Assembly: GCA_027016675.1 (NCBI GenBank)
Contig: JALUSH010000224.1
Coordinates: 1-8,201 of the forward strand
From: Thermodesulfovibrio sp.
GTDB taxonomy: Bacteria; Nitrospirota; Thermodesulfovibrionia; Thermodesulfovibrionales; JdFR-85
Reading direction: 5' to 3'
DNA length: 8,201 nt
The notes below the pieces were generated by a model, which ran no database searches, was not told the DNA's origin, and saw only the letters and a list, made by a program, of their open reading frames with translations. A program made the translations under genes and the position numbers. Below, piece by piece: positions 1 to 6,184 of this stretch; positions within the stretch are counted from its first letter, which is position 1; every line of letters begins with the position of its first letter.

Positions 1-664
1 TAATTATCTCGCCTGTAATAGGACCAAAGGTGGTTCCTTCAAGCACGGGGATGGTATGGCCCGAGAGGCTTCTGGGTTTGATTGTATGCCCATTGAGTAT
101 GACCCTGAAGTTCGAGGCCTTCAGTGGGGTTCCTTCAATAATCTTTGTTTCAATATCTTCCAGCCTGAATTCGCGTTGAAGTCCCAGGAGCCGTACAGTC
201 GTGCCATCGTACTTTTTTGCTTCCAGGGGAAGGATCTCAAGGGGGAGCCTCCACTCCGAAGGATTCCTCTCCCACTCTTCCTTGTCAAATACCACTCTGC
301 CCACAAAGTCACCTTTTCTGGTAAGAACCTCAAAGCGCTGACAAGCTGCAAGTGTGGCAAACTTGCCAATGCCGAACTGGCCGATCCTGTCTCTTTTGAA
401 TATGGGAGATTTGGATTCCTGGAGTTTATACTGGGAGCCGATGTTAAAGTATTGAACCAGTCCCTTCCTGTCCATACCAGTTCCGTTGTCATCAATCTCA
501 ACGGAGTCCTTTTTTACAGTAATTTTGACCTCTGTGGCATCAGCATCATAGGCATTGTTGACCAGCTCCCGTATGAATTCGATGCTTTCTGTATACAGCC
601 TTTCGCCTATGGTGATTATATGGCTTTTGTCTACTGTGACAGGTATGTACTCAACGGTTTGCAT
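1..664 (-). CDS. GHKL/HSP90-like ATP-binding protein, 3'-truncated by window edge
   Basis: The reverse strand is open from an ATG at 664 to the left edge, giving the first 221 residues of a longer protein. It shows the ATP-binding signature shared by MutL, Hsp90, GyrB and MORC proteins: N-box E33-x3-N37-A-x-D40-A, G1 box DNGTGM (59-64), G2 box GQFGIGKFA (95-103), and a GTT turn at 154-156 that fits the fourth conserved element. The N-terminal stretch SHIITIGERLY (14-24) is typical of stand-alone HATPase_c_3-type proteins rather than canonical MutL, which starts with an IAAGEV-type motif. The specific function is unknown; the family includes DNA-repair, chaperone and defence proteins, and the C-terminal part that would decide lies outside the window. 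No clear Shine-Dalgarno precedes the ATG. The gene is divergent from ruvAB with 106 bases between the starts. I am sure of the fold and unsure of the role. Confidence 0.85.
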   Translation of the reverse strand, partial: MQTVEYIPVTVDKSHIITIGERLYTESIEFIRELVNNAYDADATEVKITVKKDSVEIDDNGTGMDRKGLVQYFNIGSQYKLQESKSPIFKRDRIGQFGIGKFATLAACQRFEVLTRKGDFVGRVVFDKEEWERNPSEWRLPLEILPLEAKKYDGTTVRLLGLQREFRLEDIETKIIEGTPLKASNFRVILNGHTIKPRSLSGHTIPVLEGTTFGPITGEII

Positions 665-698
665 AATAGTAATTTTAAAATAACCATGGATAATTTTA

Positions 699-720
699 AA
701 ACCCCTGTAGTTGGGGGCTT
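699..720 (-). promoter_or_regulatory. GC-rich hairpin followed by T-run in the leader of the GHKL gene
   Basis: Read on the minus strand, AAGCCCC pairs with GGGGTTT (7 bp including one G-U pair, 8-base loop), followed by a further T and an AT-rich stretch. This has the shape of a weak intrinsic terminator. No minus-strand gene lies immediately to its right, and it sits about 35 bases before the GHKL start codon. If real, it would therefore be a leader attenuator or would block transcription antisense to ruvA. The function is inferred from shape only. Confidence 0.3.
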
Positions 721-752
721 GTTCAATATGACGCAACTGTAATCAATTATGG

Positions 753-770
753 TAAAATTATAAGTTAATA
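753..770 (+). promoter_or_regulatory. Candidate -10 region and SD-less leader of ruvAB
   Basis: The AT-rich stretch before the ruvA ATG contains two -10-like hexamers, TAAAAT (753-758) and TATAAG (759-764). No good -35 box is visible at the normal distance; an ATGACG at 728-733 is the nearest candidate. No purine-rich Shine-Dalgarno sequence lies in the 15 bases before the ATG at 771. Initiation at TATAAG would start transcription almost at the start codon. Boundaries are approximate. Confidence 0.25.
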
Positions 771-1340
771 ATGATTGGCTCTCTGAGAGGAAAATTAATA
801 TTAAAAAGACCCAGTGGCATCATTGTAGAGGTGCATGGTGTGGGTTACGAGGTCCATGTTCCTTTCAGTCTTCTTTCTGACCTCCCTGAGGAGGGTAGTG
901 AGGTGTTTCTTTTTATCCATACAAATGTAAAGGATGACTCAATCGAACTTTATGGATTTTCTGATGAGCGTGAACGGGAGGTATTCAGGACACTGCTTGG
1001 AGTCACTGGTGTGGGACCAAGGCTTGCCCTTAACATACTCTCAGGTGCTAAGGTGGACAGTCTACTGAGCGCCATTGATGCGGGAGACACAGGGCTTTTA
1101 ACAGCACTACCAGGGGTTGGTAAGAAGACAGCCCAGAGGATAATCTTTGAGTTAAGAGAAAAACTGCCTGTTGTGGAGACCGAGAAAGACAGGGTATTTG
1201 ATGATGCACTGTCAGCACTTGTCAGTCTGGGCTATAAAAAGTCCACTGCCAGGGATGCCCTTGAAAAGGTCTATCGTGATGGCGAATTCAAATCAACAGA
1301 GAAGCTTTTGAAAGAGACTCTTAAGGTTCTGATGAAATAG
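771..1340 (+). CDS. ruvA: Holliday junction branch migration complex subunit RuvA
   Basis: RuvA binds four-way DNA junctions as a tetramer and loads the RuvB motor, acting in recombinational repair in the cytoplasm. The 189 residues match the usual 190-205. Domain I, an OB fold, spans about 1-62 with the family opening MIGSLRGKL and the VHGVGYEVHVP strand. The acidic pin that separates strands is D55-D56, where E. coli has E55-D56. Domain II carries the two helix-hairpin-helix motifs, TGVGPRLAL (79-87) and LPGVGKKTA (113-121). Domain III (about 144-189), which contacts RuvB, is present after a flexible linker. The start is fixed by the conserved N-terminus although no Shine-Dalgarno is seen. 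It leads a two-gene operon with ruvB, 2 bases downstream. ruvC is not in the window. Confidence 0.98.
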   Translation: MIGSLRGKLILKRPSGIIVEVHGVGYEVHVPFSLLSDLPEEGSEVFLFIHTNVKDDSIELYGFSDEREREVFRTLLGVTGVGPRLALNILSGAKVDSLLSAIDAGDTGLLTALPGVGKKTAQRIIFELREKLPVVETEKDRVFDDALSALVSLGYKKSTARDALEKVYRDGEFKSTEKLLKETLKVLMK

Positions 1341-1342
1341 TT

Positions 1343-2353
1343 ATGGCTGAGAAGGATAAAATCAGTTCTGAATTGATAGATGAAGAGCTTGTCTTTGACA
1401 GGACTCTCAGGCCAAGGAGTTTTGATGAATTCGTTGGCCAGGACAGGATTAAGGATAATCTCAGGGTATTCATTGAGGCAGCAAGACAGAGAGGAGAGTC
1501 ACTTGACCATGTACTCTTCTTTGGTCCTCCAGGGCTTGGAAAGACCACCCTTGCCCATATAATCTCAAATGAACTTGGCGTGGGAATAAAGACAACATCA
1601 GGTCCTGTACTTGAACGAGCAGGGGACCTGGCAGCTATTCTTACAAACCTCAATGACCATGACATACTCTTTGTGGATGAGATACACCGTATGCCAAGAG
1701 TTGTTGAGGAGATACTCTATCCAGCAATGGAGGATTTTCATCTTGATATAATCATCGGTCAGGGGCCAAATGCAAGGACATTGAAGCTCAATCTGCCACG
1801 GTTTACTCTGATTGGTGCCACCACCCGTACGGGATTGCTTACCTCACCACTACGTGACCGTTTTGGTGTAATTGTGAGGCTTGAATACTATAATCCAGAA
1901 GACCTCATGAAGATCATCATCCGTTCTGCCATGATCCTTGATGTGAAGATCACGGAGGAGGCAGCCCGTGAGATAGCCTGCCGTTCCAGAGGCACTCCAA
2001 GGATTGCCAACAGGCTTCTGAGAAGAATAAGGGACTTTGCTCAGGTAAAGGGCGATGGTGTGATCGGGATAGAGATTGCACGCCATGCCCTTGAGGCACT
2101 GGATGTGGATGAAAGGGGGCTTGACGAGATGGACAGGCGGCTCCTGAGAACAATCATTGAGAAATACGGTGGAGGGCCTGTGGGGATTGATACACTTGCA
2201 GCATCCCTCAGAGAGGATAAAGAGACCATAGAGGATGTGTATGAGCCATATCTCTTACAGGAAGGCCTTATAGAGAGAACCCCCAGGGGGAGGCTGGCCA
2301 CAAGGGGGGCCTATGAGCATCTGAAGATTTCTATCCCTGAAAGGCTTTTTTAA
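1343..2353 (+). CDS. ruvB: Holliday junction branch migration DNA helicase RuvB
   Basis: RuvB is the hexameric AAA+ ATPase that drives branch migration of Holliday junctions held by RuvA. The 336 residues are full length for the family. Motifs in order: Walker A GPPGLGKTT (61-69), Walker B LFVDEIHR (109-116), sensor 1 IGATTR (157-162), arginine finger within SPLRDRFG (168-175), sensor 2 RGTPRIANRLLRR (216-228), and the C-terminal winged helix with YGGGPVG (275-281) and YEPYLLQEGLIERTPRGR (300-317). The N-terminal LRPRSFDEFVGQD (22-34) is also typical. It starts 2 bases after the ruvA stop with no strong Shine-Dalgarno of its own, so translation is probably coupled to ruvA. Nothing is missing or altered. 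I found no strong rho-independent terminator directly after the stop. Confidence 0.99.
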   Translation: MAEKDKISSELIDEELVFDRTLRPRSFDEFVGQDRIKDNLRVFIEAARQRGESLDHVLFFGPPGLGKTTLAHIISNELGVGIKTTSGPVLERAGDLAAILTNLNDHDILFVDEIHRMPRVVEEILYPAMEDFHLDIIIGQGPNARTLKLNLPRFTLIGATTRTGLLTSPLRDRFGVIVRLEYYNPEDLMKIIIRSAMILDVKITEEAAREIACRSRGTPRIANRLLRRIRDFAQVKGDGVIGIEIARHALEALDVDERGLDEMDRRLLRTIIEKYGGGPVGIDTLAASLREDKETIEDVYEPYLLQEGLIERTPRGRLATRGAYEHLKISIPERLF

Positions 2354-2370
2354 CTACCCTATGACCAAAC

Positions 2371-2403
2371 TGATAGTTACAAAACAGAGTCCTGAAACTA
2401 TCA
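2371..2403. repeat. Perfect 8-bp inverted repeat just after ruvB
   Basis: TGATAGTT (2371-2378) and AACTATCA (2396-2403) form a perfect dyad with a 17-base spacer, 18 bases after the ruvB stop. The stem is AT-rich and is followed by ATATAATTTA rather than a T-run, so it is at best a weak transcription end. It could equally be the flank of the adjacent palindromic element or a protein-binding site. Confidence 0.4.
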
Positions 2404-2414
2404 ATATAATTTAT

Positions 2415-2549
2415 AGCAGTGGTATGGTAGAGTCTGAACGGTTTTGAATTTTGCATAAGATTTGCCGTGGATGGCAAATCGCAAAATTCCCTCAGAGTAG
2501 GCCATGGATGGCCTGCGAGAATGAGATGAGACTCTACCATACCACTGCT
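2415..2549. repeat. 135-bp palindromic element with perfect 21-bp terminal inverted repeats (MITE/REP-like)
   Basis: The ends, 2415-2435 and 2529-2549, are exact reverse complements over 21 bp. Inside lie two further hairpins. The first pairs 2446-2454 with 2481-2489 (9 bp) and, past a 4-base bulge, 2459-2466 with 2473-2480 (8 bp), with loop GTGGAT. The second pairs AGGCC (2499-2503) with GGCCT (2510-2514), with loop ATGGAT, and may extend through CTC/GAG. The two tips share GCCRTGGATGGC with one difference in 12 bases. No credible coding sequence lies inside. A GTAG tetranucleotide abuts the second hairpin (2497-2500), as in REP sequences. No clean target duplication is visible; TCAATATAATT (2401-2411) and TCAACAATT (2551-2559) are weakly alike. 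As RNA it would fold into a three-way junction on a 21-bp stem. It is probably a non-autonomous mobile or REP-type repeat, an inference from shape. Confidence 0.8.
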
Positions 2550-2555
2550 CTCAAC

Positions 2556-2593
2556 AATTCTTCCTTATCCATATAGCCGGGATTAGGAAAATT
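2556..2593. promoter_or_regulatory. Long imperfect dyad upstream of the ketoacyl synthase gene
   Basis: AATT-C-TTCCTTATCC (2556-2570) faces GGATTAGGAA-AATT (2580-2593) across a 9-base spacer. Thirteen of 14 positions pair, with one mismatch and one bulged C at 2560. It ends 27 bases before the start codon at 2621, in the position of an operator or a leader stem-loop. No T-run follows on the plus strand, which argues against a terminator. Its function is unknown. Confidence 0.45.
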
Positions 2594-2620
2594 ATGTATA
2601 GCAGTTTTAATTGAGATATT

Positions 2621-3838
2621 ATGAGACGAGTGGTAATTACTGGTATTGGTGGTATCACACCCCTTGGATACAGTTTTTTGTCATCATGGAATACTGCTCT
2701 GGAGGGCAGAAGCGGTATCCGTAGGATTACGCGATTTTCAACTGATAATATTCCCTGGAGCATTGCAGGTGAGATCAGGGGTGCTGACAGTATCTCACTG
2801 TTTACCCAGAAGGAACGCAAACGCTATGATCTGTTTGTCCAGTATGCCCTTCTGGCCATAAAAGATGCTATTGAGGATGCGGATGTGAGGCTACCACAGG
2901 ATACAGCCCTCTTCATTGGTTCAAGTCGTGGTGGGGTTTACGGGTTAGAAATATCTCTAAAGGGATTATATATCGATAATAAGAGACTTTCACCCTACCT
3001 GATGCCTTCAACAACTATAAACATGGCTGTATCTGCAGTATCACAGAGGTATCGAATAAGAGGATATGGTATCGGGATATCAACAGCCTGTGCATCAGGT
3101 GCAATGGCAATCAGCGAGGCATACAGGTTTATAAAAGAAGGCAATGGTGACATTGCAATTGCCGGTGGAACAGAAGCGCCAGTCTGTAGATTATGCCTTG
3201 AAGGATACGGGAGGATGGGTGTGCTTTCAAAGGGAAGAGACAGTAAGGCATCAAGACCATTCTGTCAGGGAAGGGATGGCTTTGTACTTGCAGAGGGTGC
3301 AACACTGATAGTGCTTGAGGAATTTGAGAGGGCATCAAAGAGGGGGGCAAGGATATATGCTGAGATATCCTCTTCTGCCTCAATTACGGATGGAACCAGT
3401 CAGACAGGTTCAACCGTGGATGCCGAGGCCGAGACCATGCACAGGGCCATCAGGGCAGCAGGTATCTCTCCATCAGATATTGATTTGATTACTGCTCATG
3501 GAACCTCTACAGTCGTGGGTGATGAGGTTGAATACAGGGCCATAAAAAAGGTGTTTGGCAGTGTATTGAAGGACACCTCTGTGGTTGCCTGTAAGTCACA
3601 GACAGGACATATGCTTGCAGCATCAGGTGCCTTTGAGATAGGCGTTGCTGCCATGGCAATACATAAAGGTATTGCCCCTCCCACCATTAATACTGATGCA
3701 TTGGAGTTTGACCTTAATATGTCTGACAGGGCCTACGAGAAAGAGATAAGAAACACCCTTTCCAATGCCTTTGGCTTTGGGGGGATAAATGTTTCCATTG
3801 TATTGAAAAAGGTTGAGTTGCAGCACAACCTTAAATGA
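2621..3838 (+). CDS. Beta-ketoacyl-[acyl-carrier-protein] synthase, FabF-like (KAS II family)
   Basis: This is a thiolase-fold condensing enzyme that joins malonyl-ACP to an acyl chain on its active cysteine, with loss of CO2. Its 405 residues match FabF (about 410). The catalytic triad is complete: C157 in STACASG, H293 in TAHGTST, H330 in TGHMLAASG, with the supporting lysine K325. The C-terminal NAFGFGGIN (382-390) contains the gating GFGG loop. It departs from housekeeping FabF where that has RPWD..RDGFVLGDGAG: here SRPFCQGRDGFVLAEGAT (211-228), so the Asp is Cys and a Gly is Ala. No acpP, fabG or fabD lies beside it. It may therefore be an accessory synthase serving a special lipid rather than the primary one. 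It is convergent with the ceramide-type operon, with a 22-base gap. A weak Shine-Dalgarno (TTGAG, 2611-2615) precedes the ATG. Confidence 0.93.
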   Translation: MRRVVITGIGGITPLGYSFLSSWNTALEGRSGIRRITRFSTDNIPWSIAGEIRGADSISLFTQKERKRYDLFVQYALLAIKDAIEDADVRLPQDTALFIGSSRGGVYGLEISLKGLYIDNKRLSPYLMPSTTINMAVSAVSQRYRIRGYGIGISTACASGAMAISEAYRFIKEGNGDIAIAGGTEAPVCRLCLEGYGRMGVLSKGRDSKASRPFCQGRDGFVLAEGATLIVLEEFERASKRGARIYAEISSSASITDGTSQTGSTVDAEAETMHRAIRAAGISPSDIDLITAHGTSTVVGDEVEYRAIKKVFGSVLKDTSVVACKSQTGHMLAASGAFEIGVAAMAIHKGIAPPTINTDALEFDLNMSDRAYEKEIRNTLSNAFGFGGINVSIVLKKVELQHNLK

Positions 3839-3860
3839 GTCTGATGCTTTTCAGCGATTT

Positions 3861-4961
3861 TTACAGAATTTTCTCATAAATCCTGTAACGCTTGTAGAGT
3901 TTACCGCCGATCATCTCCACAAGATTAATCACGGGCAGATTATCTTCCAATATCCATGAAAACTCCACCCTTTTGAATCTCCTGGCACTTTTGAATCCCT
4001 CCCTGAAAAGCAGGGCATCCACTCCCTTCAGTCTGTACTCTGGTCTTACACCAAGTAGAAGCAGTCTGAGGTCTTCTATCTTTCTTGAATAGTATATTGC
4101 CTTCAGGATACTGAGGGGGGTAAGTCTCCCCATCATCTTCCTCAGTACAAGATTGAAATCCGGAAATATTCCAAGGAATCCAACAGGGATACCATCCTTC
4201 TCGGCGATAAGGGTTAGGTCTGTATCTATGATGGGTTTCAATCTGTTAACAATATAGTGGATCTCTTCATCACTGAAGGGTATGAATCCCCAGTTGGCTT
4301 TCCAGGCCTCATTGTAGATCTCCTTGAAGATCATCATCTCATCTCTGAGTCTTTTTTTTACAGCTCTCCTTACCCGAATCCCTCTCTTTTCAGCAATCCT
4401 TGCTGCCCGGTATATCTTCTCGGGCAGTTCCTCTGGTATTGATTTTATAAAGGCAAGGAGATCCTTGGATTTTACAAGACCACATGCCTCCATCAGGTCA
4501 TTATAATAGGAAGGATTGTAAGGGGTCATAAGCATGGGTGGGGCATTATAGCCATCTATCAAGAATCCGCACTGCTCATTGGTGGAAAAGTTCATGGGCC
4601 CTCTCATGATCTCCATGCCTGCTTCTTTGAGTTCAGAGGCTACACGAGTCAGAAGGGCATGAGCCACCTCATGATTATTGATAGATTCGAAGAAACCAAA
4701 AAAACCTGTCCTGTCATTGTGGTAGTCATTATGTGCGGGGTTTATTATGGATGTGACCCTTCCGGCAGGTTCGCCGTCTTTCAGGGCAATAAAGAACCTT
4801 ACCCTGGCCGTCTTCAGGAAGGGATTCTTTTCTGAGAAATGATGTAGCTGGTCTCTTATCAATTCAGGGGAGTAGAAGGGGTCATCTTTGTAGATTTTAA
4901 AAGGCAGGAGTATGAATCTCTTTAGATCCTTTTTTGAGGAGACCTCTGAGACCTCGATCAT
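3861..4961 (-). CDS. Large GNAT-family acyltransferase, candidate bacterial ceramide synthase (bCerS-like)
   Basis: The protein has 366 residues, about twice a simple GNAT domain, and lacks a signal peptide or membrane helix. The N-terminal half carries a GNAT-like core: LKRFILLPFKIYKDDPFY (13-30), RVRFFIALKDGEPAGRV (53-69), then FFGFFES (87-93) and a conserved-looking block MRGPMNFSTNEQCGFLIDG (119-137). The C-terminal half has a second GNAT-like strand/turn series (ADKDGIPVGF-like stretch near 254-264, LLLLGVRPEYRLKG near 298-311). Its ATG overlaps the stop of the upstream PLP enzyme (ATGA), implying translational coupling. In Caulobacter the ceramide synthase is a GNAT-type protein unrelated to the eukaryotic membrane enzyme, and it acylates the sphingoid base from the Spt reaction. 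The operon context here supports that role. Sequence alone shows GNAT family membership; the substrate is inferred. It could instead acylate another amine. Confidence 0.8.
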   Translation of the reverse strand: MIEVSEVSSKKDLKRFILLPFKIYKDDPFYSPELIRDQLHHFSEKNPFLKTARVRFFIALKDGEPAGRVTSIINPAHNDYHNDRTGFFGFFESINNHEVAHALLTRVASELKEAGMEIMRGPMNFSTNEQCGFLIDGYNAPPMLMTPYNPSYYNDLMEACGLVKSKDLLAFIKSIPEELPEKIYRAARIAEKRGIRVRRAVKKRLRDEMMIFKEIYNEAWKANWGFIPFSDEEIHYIVNRLKPIIDTDLTLIAEKDGIPVGFLGIFPDFNLVLRKMMGRLTPLSILKAIYYSRKIEDLRLLLLGVRPEYRLKGVDALLFREGFKSARRFKRVEFSWILEDNLPVINLVEMIGGKLYKRYRIYEKIL

Positions 4962-6184
4962 CCAATCAGACCCAGTGCCCTGCCCACCTTTTTGAATGCT
5001 TCTGTTACTATGTCAAGATGCTCATCGGTATGTGTGGCCATGTAGCTTGTTCTGATCAATGCCTTTCCATTTGGCACAGCAGGGCTTACAGCAACATTGG
5101 CAAATACCCCTTCCTGTTGAAGCATCATGGCAAACTTGAAGGCTGTTTCATTCTCACCAACTATTACAGGTATAATAGGGGTCTGGCTTGGTCCCACCTC
5201 GAAGCCTAATTCTTTGAATGTCTTCAGCATTCTGTGGGTATTCTTCCAGAGCCTCTCGATTCTTTCTGGTTCCTGGTCTATAATATCCAGTGCTGCACTT
5301 ACAGCAGCAACAGAGGCAGGTGGAGGGCTGGCGCTGAAGATAAGGGAACGGGCAAAGTGTTTAATATAATGTATGACATCCTTATCACCAGCTACAAAGC
5401 CACCAATAGAGGCAAGAGATTTGCTGTAAGTACCCATAATGAGGTCTACCTCCTGTTCAAGACCAAAGTGTTCACATGTGCCCCGTCCTGTTTTACCGAG
5501 CACACCAATTCCATGGGCATCGTCCACCATTAAACGGGCGTTATATTTTCTTGCCAGCTTGTAGACCTCGGGCAGATTAATAATGTCTCCCTCCATGCTG
5601 AAGACACCATCCACCACAATCAATCTTCCCCTGCCATCTGCGTCCCTGAGAACCCGCTCGAGATCATGCATATCATTGTGTCTGAATTTTTTAATCTCTC
5701 CATAGGAGAGTCTGCAGCCATCAATAATGCTTGCATGGTCCATCTTGTCTATTATAACCACATCATCCTTGCCTACAAGGGCAGAGATTACACCAAGATT
5801 TACCTGGAATCCTGTGGAAAAGATAATCGCGGCTTCCTTACGCATGAATCTTGCTAATTTTTCCTCCAGTTCCACATGGATATCAAGGGTTCCATTGAGA
5901 AATCTTGAGCCAGCACAACCTGTGCCATACTTTTCCACTGCCCTGATAGCAGCCTCTTTTACCCTGGGGTCATTGGTAAGGCCAAGATAGTTATTTGAAC
6001 CCACCATTATCATCCTTCGGCCGTTCATATAGACCACCGGATCCTGTGCACTCTCTATGGTACGGAAATAAGGATAAAGCCCCAGTGCCATGATCTCCTT
6101 TGCTTTGGTAAATTTATAACATTTCTCGAATAAGTCCCCTTCTCTTATAGCCATCTGTTTATTCTGTACCAGTCTGCTGTCCAT
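4958..6184 (-). CDS. spt: Alpha-oxoamine synthase, probable serine palmitoyltransferase (3-ketosphinganine synthase)
   Basis: A fold-type I PLP enzyme of 408 residues that condenses an amino acid with an acyl thioester, here most likely serine and palmitoyl-CoA or acyl-ACP to 3-ketosphinganine. Active-site residues: H150 (stacks on PLP, in DHASIIDG), D221 and H224 in DDAHGIG, K255 (Schiff base, in TYSKSLAS), and R378 in LIRTSY. Their spacing closely matches the Sphingomonas enzyme (H159, D231, H234, K265). GLYPYFRTIE (35-44) and GSRFLNGTLDIHVELE (92-107) match Bacteroidetes-type Spt as I remember it; Kbl has RFICGTQ at the second site. No membrane helix is seen, so it is cytosolic. The start at 6184 has a strong Shine-Dalgarno (AAGGAAGGG, 5 bases away); the second Met (codon 11) has none. 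It overlaps the SDR gene by 40 bases and the GNAT gene by 4. Acyl-chain length cannot be read from sequence. Confidence 0.85.
   Translation of the reverse strand: MDSRLVQNKQMAIREGDLFEKCYKFTKAKEIMALGLYPYFRTIESAQDPVVYMNGRRMIMVGSNNYLGLTNDPRVKEAAIRAVEKYGTGCAGSRFLNGTLDIHVELEEKLARFMRKEAAIIFSTGFQVNLGVISALVGKDDVVIIDKMDHASIIDGCRLSYGEIKKFRHNDMHDLERVLRDADGRGRLIVVDGVFSMEGDIINLPEVYKLARKYNARLMVDDAHGIGVLGKTGRGTCEHFGLEQEVDLIMGTYSKSLASIGGFVAGDKDVIHYIKHFARSLIFSASPPPASVAAVSAALDIIDQEPERIERLWKNTHRMLKTFKELGFEVGPSQTPIIPVIVGENETAFKFAMMLQQEGVFANVAVSPAVPNGKALIRTSYMATHTDEHLDIVTEAFKKVGRALGLIG

Noticed and set aside
121..501. Minus-strand 126-residue frame inside the GHKL gene
   Set aside because: Same strand but a different frame from the motif-bearing protein; a shadow frame.
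1..664. MutL
   Set aside because: The GHKL boxes match, but the MutL N-terminal signature is absent and the visible part diverges from MutL elsewhere.
56..742. 228-residue reading frame on the plus strand
   Set aside because: It lies antisense to the GHKL gene, whose ATP-binding motifs are unmistakable, and its own protein has no recognisable family features.
2331..2540. 69-residue minus-strand frame across the palindromic element
   Set aside because: It exists because the inverted repeats are free of stops; it runs into the end of ruvB and has no ribosome site or family features.
3839..3860. Bidirectional terminator between the convergent synthase and GNAT genes
   Set aside because: Only a 4-bp CTGA/TCAG pairing is present in 22 bases, too weak to claim.
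4958..6184. BioF (8-amino-7-oxononanoate synthase) of biotin synthesis
   Set aside because: No bioA, bioB or bioD nearby, and the SRFLNGT site and N-terminal extension do not fit BioF.
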